64,000 bases of DNA, taken from the NCBI RefSeq assembly GCF_001613465.1, contig NZ_BDCK01000015.1, forward strand, positions 434,001 to 498,000, written 5' to 3'. Below, one piece after another: positions 31,026-38,488 of the stretch. The notes under the pieces were generated by a model. That model made no database searches. It was not told the DNA's origin and saw only the letters and a program-made list of their open reading frames with translations. Source of the stretch: Nocardia niwae NBRC 108934 = DSM 45340. Its GTDB lineage: Bacteria > Actinomycetota > Actinomycetes > Mycobacteriales > Mycobacteriaceae. Within the stretch, counting starts at the first letter, position 1. The number at the start of each line of letters is the position of its first letter. The position numbers and the translations under genes are program-made.

Positions 31026-31865
31026 ATGTCGGAGACGGTGGCACCCCAAGAGTTTTCGGTCGCGCTCGTGCTGGGCGGGGGTGGGCCGGTCGGCCTCTCA
31101 TGGTTGGCTGGGCTGGCCATCGGGTTGCGGGACAACGGTGTCGACTTGGCGCTCGCGGACCGCTTCGTGGGCACCTCGGCCGGGGCGGTGGTCGGCGCGG
31201 TGCTGGCCGACGGTGGTAACCCGGCGCGTTTGCTGCGTGCGCGGTCGACTTCCGCGCCGGTGCAGGCGAATCCAGCACGGATGGGGGAGATCTTCGCCGT
31301 GCTGCGCACTCCTGGGCAGGATCCCGCCGAGGCGCGTCGCCGGGCGGGTGCACTGGCCTTGGCCGCCCAGGTCGGCGATCCGGACGAGCACATCAGGCGC
31401 ATGGGCGAGCTGGCCGGTGTGGCCCAGTGGCCCGCGCGCGACCTCGTCGTCACCGCGATCGATATCACCACCGGTGAGCTGCGGGCGTGGACCAGGGACG
31501 GCGCGGCGTCGTTACCCGAGGCGCTGGCGTCGAGCACCGCGGTGCCGGGTGTCTTCCCGCCGATCCCGATCGACGGGAGCCACTACATCGACGGCGGGCT
31601 GCGCTCGCCGGTCAACGCCGACCTGGCCGCAGGCGCGGATGTCGTGGTGATCGCCGAACCCTTGGCACATATGTTCCCGCGCATCCCCAGTGATCGCGAA
31701 TTGGCTTCGGCCACAGAGATTTCCATCGTTCCCGACTCCGACGCCATCGCCGCGTTCGGGCTCGACGTGTTCGCCCCGGCCGCGCTGGCCCCCGCGCACG
31801 CGGCCGGGCTGCGTCAGTCCGCCGAGGCGGCGCAGCGACTGAAGGACGTCTGGCCGAACCACTGA
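31026..31865 (+). CDS. patatin-like phospholipase family protein
   Basis: A 279-residue serine hydrolase of the patatin/RssA family. The oxyanion Gly-rich loop is LVLGGGGPVGLSWLAGL, the nucleophile is in the GTSAGA box, and the catalytic Asp is in YIDGGLRSPVNADLA. The family cleaves acyl chains from (phospho)lipids using a Ser-Asp dyad. No signal peptide is evident, so it is probably cytoplasmic or peripheral. ATG 31026 fits. Substrate and role are unknown; the neighbouring secreted protein shows no functional link. Confidence 0.9.
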   Translation: MSETVAPQEFSVALVLGGGGPVGLSWLAGLAIGLRDNGVDLALADRFVGTSAGAVVGAVLADGGNPARLLRARSTSAPVQANPARMGEIFAVLRTPGQDPAEARRRAGALALAAQVGDPDEHIRRMGELAGVAQWPARDLVVTAIDITTGELRAWTRDGAASLPEALASSTAVPGVFPPIPIDGSHYIDGGLRSPVNADLAAGADVVVIAEPLAHMFPRIPSDRELASATEISIVPDSDAIAAFGLDVFAPAALAPAHAAGLRQSAEAAQRLKDVWPNH

Positions 31866-32187
31866 TCGATTCGCCCTTCGCTCTCGGTCAAGCGGATATC
31901 GCCGAACTGCTCGCGCCCCCTTCGCGTATCCGATGGTGGCCGCTGTCCCGGCTGAGGCCGCATCCGCGTCGGACGTGGTGATGCGGCGTCGACGGCCGAA
32001 GCATTCACCACCGACATGGCGGTGCCGGTGTGGTGAAGCGGGACCCACGCGTACCCCTGGCGAGCCACGCTCGATCGGTCGCTTGTCGGCGCCCCACCGA
32101 GCACCGGAAAACGACTGACCGGCGATACCCCCGGCGCGGCGCACCGGACGGCATCGCCGGGCCGTCCCAGCGCGGCGGAAGGCAGGG
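31866..32187. other. intergenic region between convergent genes, no gene seen
   Basis: About 320 bp between the patatin gene and bfr. No supported start or domain in either direction. Confidence 0.45.
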
Positions 32188-32667
32188 TCAGTCGCCCGGG
32201 GGCTCGGTGAAGCGCTGCAGGTACAGCGGCTCGCCCAGCTTCTCCACCAGATCGAGTTCGGTCTCCAGGTAGTCGACGTGCTGCTCCTCGTCTTCGAGGA
32301 TGTGCTCGAAGATGCGCGCCGAGGTGACGTCGCCGCGCGAGCGCATCAACTCGATGCCCCGCCGGAGCCGTTCCACCGCTTCCAGCTCGATCTGCAAATC
32401 GGCCCGCAGTTGCTCCGGCACGCTCTGTCCGATGCGCAGCGGGTTGAGCTTCTGATAGTTCGGCAGCCCTTCGAGGAACAGAATCCGGTCGGTGAGGAGC
32501 TCGGCATGTTTCATCTCATCGATGGACTCGTGCCGAGTATGCCGCGCCAGCTTGGTGAAACCCCAGTTCTCCTGCATCTTGGCGTGCAGGAAGTACTGGT
32601 TGATCGCCGTGAGTTCGGCCGTCAGTTGCTCGTTGAGCAACGCCACGATGTCCTTGTCGCCGTCCAT
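32188..32667 (-). CDS. bfr: bacterioferritin
   Basis: A 159-residue four-helix bundle iron-storage protein, assembling as a 24-mer. Di-iron ligands are visible: Glu in LTAELTAINQYF, Glu-x2-His in DEMKHAE, and Glu/His in LEDEEQHVDYLE. The Met of DEMKHAE is the haem ligand that separates bacterioferritin from plain ferritin. ATG 32667 gives the normal length. The gene follows bfd by 58 bp on the same strand, and tandem IdeR-like boxes precede the pair, so iron storage and release are probably coregulated by iron. Confidence 0.97.
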   Translation of the reverse strand: MDGDKDIVALLNEQLTAELTAINQYFLHAKMQENWGFTKLARHTRHESIDEMKHAELLTDRILFLEGLPNYQKLNPLRIGQSVPEQLRADLQIELEAVERLRRGIELMRSRGDVTSARIFEHILEDEEQHVDYLETELDLVEKLGEPLYLQRFTEPPGD

Positions 32668-32725
32668 AGCAGCGATCGTGGCACAAAATGGGCGCAGCGC
32701 GGCAGAGACCGCCTGGTGTGTCGCT

Positions 32726-32917
32726 TCAGGCGGCCGTGGGTTGCGCTCCGGTCGTCGCCCGGGCGCGGCCGAGTACCTCGGCCAATCGCGCCGTGCAACT
32801 GCCGCAGCCGGGTTTCCAACCGCAGGCGTTCTTCACCTGGCGGATGCTGTCGGCGCCGGCCGCAACGCAGGTGTGCACGTCACCTTCGGACACCGCGTTA
32901 CAGATGCAGACGTACAT
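32726..32917 (-). CDS. bfd: bacterioferritin-associated ferredoxin
   Basis: A 63-residue [2Fe-2S] protein of the Bfd/BFD-like fold. Cluster ligands are C-x-C in MYVCICNAVS and C-x2-C in KPGCGSCTA, with the expected spacing. Bfd reduces the haem of bacterioferritin so that stored iron can be released. It precedes bfr, its partner, by 58 bp. Tandem IdeR-like boxes begin 31 bp before the ATG, a repressor position consistent with induction under iron starvation. Confidence 0.95.
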   Translation of the reverse strand: MYVCICNAVSEGDVHTCVAAGADSIRQVKNACGWKPGCGSCTARLAEVLGRARATTGAQPTAA

Positions 32918-32947
32918 GAAGCCTCACAACCAGGATCACCTTTCCAC

Positions 32948-32966
32948 TGAGGTTAGCCTCGACTAA
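32948..32966 (-). promoter_or_regulatory. IdeR/DtxR-like iron box 1
   Basis: On the plus strand TGAGGTTAGCCTCGACTAA matches the 19-bp consensus TTAGGTTAGGCTAACCTAA at 14 of 19 positions. It ends 31 bp from the bfd start codon. Confidence 0.7.
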
Positions 32967-32985
32967 CGAGGTAAGCCTCCCCTAA
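32967..32985 (-). promoter_or_regulatory. IdeR/DtxR-like iron box 2
   Basis: The next 19 bp match the same consensus at 13 of 19 positions and abut box 1 exactly. A TATACAT-like -10 element overlaps its distal edge (32985-32991, minus strand), so a bound regulator would block the promoter. Confidence 0.6.
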
Positions 32986-33486
32986 TGTATAGCAGCTTCG
33001 TCGGCCGGGGGGAACCCCGACATGCGGCCGTGCGCATTTTCCGGCGCGACGGTGGGGTTGGCTTCCTCGGTGGGCGCAGGTCATCGGCCCCGTTCGACCT
33101 GGCCGACCGGGACGTCGCGATCGGCGGCGAACTCCTGGGCCATGCCATGCCATGCACGCGCTCGCTGATGACGTTGCGCGCCGTCTCGGTGCTGCCGCCC
33201 GCGCCAAGCTCCACGCGGAGCGAAACGGGTAGTCCACGCCGACCTCGGCCGTATCGGCCACGTCCACCGGCGCGTGGGTTGCGAACCTTCCGGCTTCGCC
33301 GCCGGACCCGACTATCGTGTCGATGCGCGGGCCGTTCATCACCGGCCACAACCGGGGCGGCGACCGCGCCCGGCTCGCCGAGGCGTGCCGCTCAGCCGTC
33401 GACGCGATGGCCTCGCCGGTGTGGCTATGCGCGGGCTCGGCACTGCCGGTGAAATCGGGAGGCGCCGGTCGGGCGCCGGCACCGCG
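32986..33486. other. region of decayed sequence without an intact gene
   Basis: About 500 bp. On the minus strand, fragments such as VELGAGGSTETARNVISERV and then MAQEFAADRDVPVGQVERGR (ending in a stop) look protein-like but lie in different frames. The switch falls at a threefold CATGC direct repeat (33141-33155), a plausible slippage point. No family is recognised, so I only note it as likely gene debris. Confidence 0.35.
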
Positions 33487-33951
33487 CTACGGGGATCGAC
33501 GCGTGGCGTCCGAGGCCCGCGCATCCGGGTTGACCGCGAAGACCGGGAACCTCTCCCCGTGCGGACGCGCGCGGAATCGCACCCGTACCGGCGCCGGACG
33601 GGAGGGCAATTCGCCTTGGATCGTCGTATACAACCACGGACCTTCATCGAGTTCGACGATGGCGATCGTGGCACGCTCGGCCCCGGCGTGCGGGTTCGCG
33701 GCGCACTGCAGCACTCGCCACGACACGATCGACCCGGCGCCGGAGGACGGCACCCACTCGAGATCCGCGGATCGACAGGACGAACAGGTGTCGAACAGCG
33801 GTGCCAGCAGTCGGTCGCAGCACCCGCAGCGGCGAATCATCAGCGTCGCCTCGGTGTGGGCGGCGGAGTAGTCGTCGACGTTTCGGGTGCGCTTCGAGTC
33901 GTACTGGCACATGGAAGCCTCGGAGTGGTCGTGCTGACAGGAACCGGCCAT
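33487..33951 (-). CDS. Zn-ribbon / OB-fold (DUF35-type) protein
   Basis: About 154 residues from ATG 33951. A rubredoxin-like zinc ribbon (IRRCGCCDRLLAP, then CSSCRSADLEW) precedes an OB-fold with GAGSIVSWRVLQ, ERATIAIVELDEGPWLYT and a PVRVRFRARPHGERFPVFAV end. Such proteins normally partner a thiolase-like enzyme in acyl-CoA or sterol side-chain degradation (for example the aldolase partner in cholesterol catabolism) and bind acyl-CoA. Here no thiolase is adjacent, and the upstream SDR is frameshifted, so it may be an orphan of a decayed cluster. The much longer open frame to 34482 reads through that debris and is not used. Confidence 0.75.
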   Translation of the reverse strand: MAGSCQHDHSEASMCQYDSKRTRNVDDYSAAHTEATLMIRRCGCCDRLLAPLFDTCSSCRSADLEWVPSSGAGSIVSWRVLQCAANPHAGAERATIAIVELDEGPWLYTTIQGELPSRPAPVRVRFRARPHGERFPVFAVNPDARASDATRRSP

Positions 33952-34070
33952 GTCAGCTTCCCGTGAACGCAGCCCCCGCGCGACGGCCGATCGGCCGCGG
34001 GTATACCTATTTTTCGCGGCCCATGCCCCCGGGCCACCCGCCAGCGCGCCGCTCGACCGGCCGCGCCCAG

Positions 34071-34310
34071 GGGCCGGAAGGCCGCGACCACGCCGCCGTC
34101 CACGAGCAGGTCGGTGCCGGTGAAACCGGCTTCGGGTCCGAGCGGGAATGCCGCCGCGGCGGCGATGTCGTCCGGAGTGCCGGGACGATCCGCCGCGGAC
34201 ATCCCACCACGGCCCGCATACCGTCCCCGGCCTGGCCTGCCGATTCCTGCCGGCCCATCGGAGTCGCGATGACGCCGGGACTGATCGAATTGACCCGGGC
34301 GCCGCACGCG
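34071..34310 (-). pseudogene. frameshifted C-terminal fragment of a short-chain dehydrogenase
   Basis: The minus strand reads GARVNSISPGVIATPMGRQE in one frame and then RPGTPDDIAAAAAF and GFTGTDLLVDGGVVAAF in another. Together these are the canonical C-terminal end of an SDR (the NSISPG motif and GTDLLVDGG). The active-site Tyr-x3-Lys part is missing upstream. This is a decayed NAD(P)-dependent alcohol or 3-oxoacyl reductase gene. Confidence 0.75.
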
Positions 34311-34459
34311 TCCACACGCCGGCGGCGCTTGCACCCGCATGGCGGGGTGCCGACATAGCCGTCGTCCACGCCGAATGCCTCGGCGTCGAACCGGCGGCGG
34401 ATACGTGCCCGCAGTTCGGGAAGATCGCGCCTGTGACCTTTGCTACAGATTCGCCACAT

Positions 34460-34479
34460 ACCGGACAGTCATGTCCGGT
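34460..34479. promoter_or_regulatory. perfect palindrome upstream of the cholesterol oxidase gene
   Basis: ACCGGACA-N4-TGTCCGGT, perfect 8-bp arms, centred about 83 bp before the oxidase start. This size and form suit a TetR-type operator. It does not match the KstR (AACnnGTT-type) or KstR2 motifs. Confidence 0.55.
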
Positions 34480-34551
34480 CATACTACTGTCCCGTAGCGG
34501 CCGTGGTCGGCCGCGCGGGCCCGGCTCGCGTCTGATTTTCGAGGGTGTGTG

Positions 34552-36147
34552 ATGTCAGCAATTACGCGCCGGTCACTGTTGACCGGGGCTGCCGCGGCGG
34601 GTGGCCTCCTGGTCGCCGCGCGCTACGCGAACACGACGAGTCCGATCGCCGCGCGGGTGAACAGCGTTCCGTTCACCCGGGAGGAGCATCGGGTGGTCGT
34701 CATCGGATCGGGGTTCGGCGGCGGTGTCACCGCCCTGCGCCTGGCCGAGGCCGGAGTCCGGGTGCTGGTGCTGGAACGGGGCCTGCGCTGGCCGACCGGT
34801 CCGAACGCCGACACCTTCCCGCGCGCCTCGGCGCTGGACAAGCGGGTGCTCTGGTACAAGTCCAGTCCGGTGCTGTTCGGTAAGCCATTGGTCTTCGAGC
34901 CGTTCACCGGACTGGTGGAAGCGGTGCCCGGAGCCAATATGACCGCGCTGTGCGCGGCGGGAGTGGGCGGTGGATCGCTGGTCTATCAAGGAATGTCCTT
35001 GCAACCGGCGCAGGCGGTGTTCGACACCCATTTCCCCGAGGCGCTCGACTGGGCGGCCATGGATCGCGTGCACTACCCGCGGGTCGCGCGCATGCTCGGT
35101 TTGGCGGTGGCCCCGGACGAGCTGATCGCCAGCCCCAGCTACGCGGCGTCGCGGGTCTTCGCCGACCATGTGCGGCGCGCCGGGCTCCCGTTGTCGAAGA
35201 TCCCGATGCCCATCGACTGGAATTACGCACTCGCCGAACTACGCGGGGAGATGAAGCCGTCCTACACCAACGGTGACGGCGCCATGGGGGTGAACAACGG
35301 CGGCAAACACTCGGTAGACGTCACCTATATCGCCGCCGCCGAGGCGACCGGCCTGGTGACGGTCGAGTCGCTGCACCAGGTCACCGACGTCGAGCGCGCC
35401 GCAGACGGCCGCTGGATCGTCCACGTCGAGCGCCTCGACCCCAGCGGCGCCGTGCTGGAGAACAAGATCATCACCACCGGCGCACTGGTGATGGCGGCCG
35501 GAAGCCTCAACACGACGAGGCTGCTGATGCGTGCCTCGGCCAAAGGGCTCGTCCCCGACATGCCCGACGGCCTCGGGCAAGGCTGGGGCACCAACGCCGA
35601 CCGCATCTATCTGTGGACCGATCCCACAGCGAGTTTCGGTGCGGCGCAGGGCGGTCCGGTCGTCTACGGAAGCAAGAACTGGGACGATCCACACGCCGCC
35701 CACACCGTCATCCAGGCGTCCATCCCGCCGATGGGCGCCGACGCCGACAGCACCATGATGGTCGGGTACGGCGTCAGCGACAGTCGTGGCCATTTCGTCT
35801 ACGACGCGGCCCGCGACGACGCCGTTCTGCAGTGGCCGCAGGACGGTGACAGCTACATCCAGGACAACCACATCGGCCCCGCCGCGCACCGGATCGCCGG
35901 TCCGGCAAGCATTCTCACCGACACCAACCTGCTGTTCCCGTCGACGTGGCATCCCTTGGGTGGCGCGAGTATGGGGGCCGTCTGTGACCTGGACGGCCGG
36001 GTGCACGGTCAGCGCGGCTTGTACGTGCTCGACGGGGCGCTCATGCCCGGGAACACCGCTGCCTGCAACCCGTCGATGACCATTGCGGCGGTGGCCGAGC
36101 GAGCCCTGGACAACTTGGTCGCCCAGGACGTCGGCAGGATCATCTGA
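34552..36147 (+). CDS. class I cholesterol oxidase-like GMC oxidoreductase
   Basis: About 531 residues, exported FAD enzyme of the GMC family, closest in layout to class I cholesterol oxidases of Streptomyces and Brevibacterium. It would oxidise 3-beta-hydroxysterols to 3-keto-4-ene steroids with H2O2 release. A Tat signal is present (TRRSLLTGAAAAGG). The FAD site is VVVIGSGFGGGVTALRLAEAG; VGGGSLVYQGMSLQP is the second flavin motif. The catalytic His lies in STWHPLGG and the Asn in ACNPSMT, both as in ChoA. ATG 34552 follows GAGGG at spacing 6. A catalase gene 8 kb away could deal with peroxide, but the link is loose. Confidence 0.88.
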   Translation: MSAITRRSLLTGAAAAGGLLVAARYANTTSPIAARVNSVPFTREEHRVVVIGSGFGGGVTALRLAEAGVRVLVLERGLRWPTGPNADTFPRASALDKRVLWYKSSPVLFGKPLVFEPFTGLVEAVPGANMTALCAAGVGGGSLVYQGMSLQPAQAVFDTHFPEALDWAAMDRVHYPRVARMLGLAVAPDELIASPSYAASRVFADHVRRAGLPLSKIPMPIDWNYALAELRGEMKPSYTNGDGAMGVNNGGKHSVDVTYIAAAEATGLVTVESLHQVTDVERAADGRWIVHVERLDPSGAVLENKIITTGALVMAAGSLNTTRLLMRASAKGLVPDMPDGLGQGWGTNADRIYLWTDPTASFGAAQGGPVVYGSKNWDDPHAAHTVIQASIPPMGADADSTMMVGYGVSDSRGHFVYDAARDDAVLQWPQDGDSYIQDNHIGPAAHRIAGPASILTDTNLLFPSTWHPLGGASMGAVCDLDGRVHGQRGLYVLDGALMPGNTAACNPSMTIAAVAERALDNLVAQDVGRII

Positions 36148-36170
36148 CCGGCTCCCAGCCGGGCCGGTCA
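36145..36170. terminator. hairpin between convergent oxidase and cold-shock genes
   Basis: TGACCGGC-N10-GCCGGTCA, perfect 8-bp stem, overlapping the stop codon of the oxidase and the last bases of the convergent cold-shock gene. Confidence 0.45.
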
Positions 36171-36431
36171 CCGTGGTCGAGCGTCGCGAAGCAGTGGACG
36201 CACGGCCGTCGCTTCGGGGCCGCGCTTGCGCATGGCAGCCGTGAACAGGACGGGCTGGCCCGCGTACAACGATTTGTAGCCGGTCATCTCGATGCTGGTG
36301 TACTCGACGAACACCTGCACGGGATCGTCCGCGGGCTGGAGAAAGCCGAAACCCTTCTCGATGTTGAACCAGACCACCGTGCCGCGCCGCCAGAAGTCCG
36401 CCGCGGCATGGTGGTGGGGTCGGCTCGTCAT
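36168..36431 (-). CDS. cold-shock-domain protein
   Basis: An 87-residue single cold-shock domain. RNP-1 is seen as KGFGFL and RNP-2 as VQVFVEYTSI, with the conserved TVVWFNIEKG start of the fold. The usual RNP-2 Phe-Val-His is replaced by Phe-Val-Glu and the N-terminus has a His-rich extension (PHHHAAAD), so it is a divergent member. It should bind single-stranded RNA or DNA as a chaperone. It is preceded by a 55-codon ORF ending 16 bp upstream, and lies in a stress-gene neighbourhood next to Hsp20. Confidence 0.88.
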   Translation of the reverse strand: MTSRPHHHAAADFWRRGTVVWFNIEKGFGFLQPADDPVQVFVEYTSIEMTGYKSLYAGQPVLFTAAMRKRGPEATAVRPLLRDARPR

Positions 36432-36447
36432 GAAGGATCGGTCCCGG

Positions 36448-36615
36448 TCAGGCGGCGTCGCGGTGCATCGGATCGGCGTGCATGATTCGCTGCCACCAGG
36501 CGTCCAATGGGCTGGGGTCGGGCCAGACGACCGCCGCTTCGGGCGCAGCTGCGGACTCGGTCGGTGCGTGCAGCGGGTCGGGCAGATCGGTGCATGCCAT
36601 GAGCGAACTCTCCAT
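36448..36615 (-). CDS. small acidic hypothetical protein
   Basis: A 55-residue ORF from ATG 36615 with GGAGGA about 8 nt upstream. It starts MESSLMACTDLPDPLHAPTE and has a WPDPSPLDAWWQRIMHADP segment with three Trp. It ends 16 bp before the cold-shock gene, so the two are probably one transcript. No family is recognised. Upstream codons in the frame have no comparable ribosome binding site. Confidence 0.5.
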   Translation of the reverse strand: MESSLMACTDLPDPLHAPTESAAAPEAAVVWPDPSPLDAWWQRIMHADPMHRDAA

Positions 36616-36805
36616 CAGGTGGTCCTCCGCAAGGATACCGCTGGGTGGTAACGCCTTTCGCGTTCCGGCCAGGGGCGGGCCCGCGCATACGGGCCCGCCC
36701 GGAGCGGGGGATACGACACGTGTTGTCAATCGGTTCCGGCGTCACTGACTGCGACATCACCTCGCTTTCGGGTCGGCCGTGCCTTTCGCGTTCGCTGCGG
36801 CGATC

Positions 36806-37225
36806 TCAGGCGTCGATCACCTTGTGGCCGTTGCCGCGACCGATCTCGATCTTGCGCGGCTTGGCCTTCTCCGCGACCGGAATCGTCAGGCGAAGGACGC
36901 CGTCGGTGTAATCGGCCCGAATATTGTCCGTGTCGAGGTTCTCGCCGAGGAACAGTTGACGGCTGAACACGCCGCGGGGTCGTTCCGCGGCGATCATCTC
37001 GCGGCCCGAGTCGAGTTCCGGGCGACGCGCGCGCACCGTCACCACGTTGCGCTCGATGTCCAGGTCCAGGGACTCGGGGTCGATACCGGGCAGGTCGAAT
37101 TCGACAACGAACTCCTCACCCGCGCGCCAGGCATCCATCGGCATCACCGCGGGATGTGCCTTCGTGCCGAACACCTGCTGCGTCAGACGGTCCAGATCGC
37201 GGAACGGATCGGTGCGCATCAGCAT
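36806..37225 (-). CDS. Hsp20 / alpha-crystallin small heat-shock protein
   Basis: A 139-residue ATP-independent chaperone that holds unfolding proteins as large oligomers. N-terminal [20 protein letters not shown] is typical of the actinobacterial HSP18 class. The alpha-crystallin domain runs from about residue 40 ([22 protein letters not shown]), with the family end motif near [21 protein letters not shown]. The ATG 37225 start has GGAGG at suitable spacing; the ORF's TTG five codons earlier is inside that site. A good promoter (TTGCGC-N17-TATAAA) lies upstream, overlapped by an inverted repeat, and a MerR gene is divergent. Confidence 0.95.
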   Translation of the reverse strand: MLMRTDPFRDLDRLTQQVFGTKAHPAVMPMDAWRAGEEFVVEFDLPGIDPESLDLDIERNVVTVRARRPELDSGREMIAAERPRGVFSRQLFLGENLDTDNIRADYTDGVLRLTIPVAEKAKPRKIEIGRGNGHKVIDA

Positions 37226-37265
37226 GGTCGCCACCTCCAACTCACTCCATTCTCCGTAGTAGGGG

Positions 37266-37287
37266 CCAGATAACCTCTGTCATCTGG
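37266..37287. promoter_or_regulatory. inverted repeat in the hsp20/merR intergenic region
   Basis: CCAGATAA-N6-TCATCTGG, arms matching at 7 of 8 positions, between the hsp20 -10 element and its start codon. Confidence 0.4.
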
Positions 37288-37296
37288 CATAGATTT

Positions 37297-37325
37297 TTTA
37301 TAGCATCGAGAGAAGTTGAGCGCAA
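37297..37325 (-). promoter_or_regulatory. sigma-70-type promoter of hsp20
   Basis: Reading toward hsp20: -35 TTGCGC, exactly 17 nt, -10 TATAAA. It stands out in an AT-rich patch within GC-rich DNA. The -35 lies inside the inverted repeat at 37316-37334. Confidence 0.65.
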
Positions 37326-37334
37326 GGCGCTAAA
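37316..37334. promoter_or_regulatory. HAIR-like operator overlapping the hsp20 -35
   Basis: TTGAGCGC-N3-GCGCTAAA, arms matching at 7 of 8 positions. It recalls the HspR HAIR element (TTGAG...CTCAA) in its half sites, with shorter spacing. Likely binding site of the divergent MerR-family protein. Confidence 0.45.
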
Positions 37335-37370
37335 CTAGGAAATCTATTGGGCAACGAGAAGTGAGGATGG

Positions 37371-37757
37371 ATGGCGCAGGAGAGGGCCGACTCCGGGCAC
37401 CTGCCCGATCCCGGTCAGGCGGTGTACGGGATCTCGGTCGCCGCAGGGCTGGCCGGCATCGGCGTGCAGACGCTCAGACTCTACGAGCGTCACGGGTTGC
37501 TGACTCCCGCGCGCAGCGACGGGGGCACCCGCCGCTACAGCGGCAACGACCTCGCCCGGCTGCGGCGGATCACCGACCTGGTCGCCACGGGCGTCAACCT
37601 GGCGGGCATCCGCCGCATTCTCGATCTGGAGGATGCGAATGCCGACCTGCACGCGGACAACGATCGGCTGTACGCGGACAACGACCGGCTCCAAGCTGAC
37701 AACGTCCGCTTGCGCGATGCGCAGGACGACTCATCCGGCCCCGGCGTAGGCGCGTGA
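37371..37757 (+). CDS. MerR-family (HspR-like) transcriptional regulator
   Basis: A 128-residue regulator. The winged helix is VYGISVAAGLAGIGVQTLRLYERHGLL with GGTRRYSGNDLARLRRITDL, followed by a C-terminal dimerisation helix (VNLAGIRRILDLEDANADL). The tail holds two near-perfect heptads of the form ADNDRLx plus a third, ADNVRLR, a leucine-zipper-like coiled coil. HspR proteins of this type repress heat-shock genes at HAIR sites. It is divergent from hsp20 with an AT-rich operator region between. ATG 37371 follows GTGAGG. It is probably autoregulatory with hsp20. Confidence 0.88.
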   Translation: MAQERADSGHLPDPGQAVYGISVAAGLAGIGVQTLRLYERHGLLTPARSDGGTRRYSGNDLARLRRITDLVATGVNLAGIRRILDLEDANADLHADNDRLYADNDRLQADNVRLRDAQDDSSGPGVGA

Positions 37758-37758
37758 C

Positions 37759-38178
37759 CTATCCCGTGAAGCGCGTGCGCAGATCGACCACCGTACCGGA
37801 ATCGCCGGTGGTCACCGTGACGTCGGGAATCAGCGCGCGGATCAGCGGCATGCCGCGTCCGCGCAGCGAATCGGCCTGCGGGTCGGGTTGTTTCCAGCGA
37901 CCGCTGTCGGCAATGGTCACCCGGAGCTCGTCGCCGTCGATCGACGCGCGCAAGCGAACCACGCCGCCATCGCCGTGATGGCCGTGCTCGACGGCGTTGG
38001 TGCACGCTTCGCCCACGGCCAGCAGCACGTCATAGGCGGGCGCCGCCGCCATGCCGCACTCGGCGAGCCATTCCTGGAGGGTGTGGCGGACGCTGGCCAA
38101 TTGCACCGCTTCCGCGGGGAAATCCAGCTCCAGCGGCGTCATGGCGTGGGGTAGCGGGACCCGCTCGCCCGCGCTCAC
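37759..38178 (-). CDS. RsbW-like anti-sigma factor / serine kinase
   Basis: A 139-residue GHKL ATPase of the RsbW/SpoIIAB group, which binds a SigF/SigB-type sigma factor and phosphorylates its antagonist. The N-box is VLLAVGEACTNAVEHG, the G1 box is IADSGRW, and the G2 region is LRGRGMPLIRALI. No sigma factor or STAS-domain antagonist gene is adjacent. An RsbU-type phosphatase (40554-41846) is 2.4 kb away on the same strand, which suggests a partner-switching stress network. The start may be GTG 38178 or ATG 38142. Confidence 0.88.
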   Translation of the reverse strand: MSAGERVPLPHAMTPLELDFPAEAVQLASVRHTLQEWLAECGMAAAPAYDVLLAVGEACTNAVEHGHHGDGGVVRLRASIDGDELRVTIADSGRWKQPDPQADSLRGRGMPLIRALIPDVTVTTGDSGTVVDLRTRFTG

Positions 38179-38488
38179 GACCGCGCACCAGCCGCCGGGA
38201 GCAGAGTGCGTCTGTCGTTGCCCGGTCTTCCCGTCGTCGTGCCGTGCCAGGGGCGTCGATGCGCCGTCACCTCGTTACCTCCCTGTCGGGGATCGGTGCG
38301 CTGTACCCGCGCCATGCCGAGCGCGTGGACCATCATCGGGCTCGGCTGCCGTGTTCGCCGCGCGTGTGCTCCCCGAGGCTATACCCAGTTGATCATTGCC
38401 CATTCGTCGCATCGTTCCGTCCGTGAGAACCAGGCCATCCGTGACATCCGGAAAGCGATGTGCCCCAGCGCACTGCCCCGGGGACGCC
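38179..38488. other. intergenic region, no gene seen
   Basis: About 310 bp between the response regulator and the RsbW-like gene, both on the minus strand. It probably carries the promoter for the latter. No coding frame is supported. Confidence 0.4.

Noticed and set aside
33487..34482. 331-codon single gene on the minus strand
   Set aside because: Only the C-terminal 154 codons have homology (Zn ribbon plus OB-fold); the upstream part is frame-shifted SDR debris.
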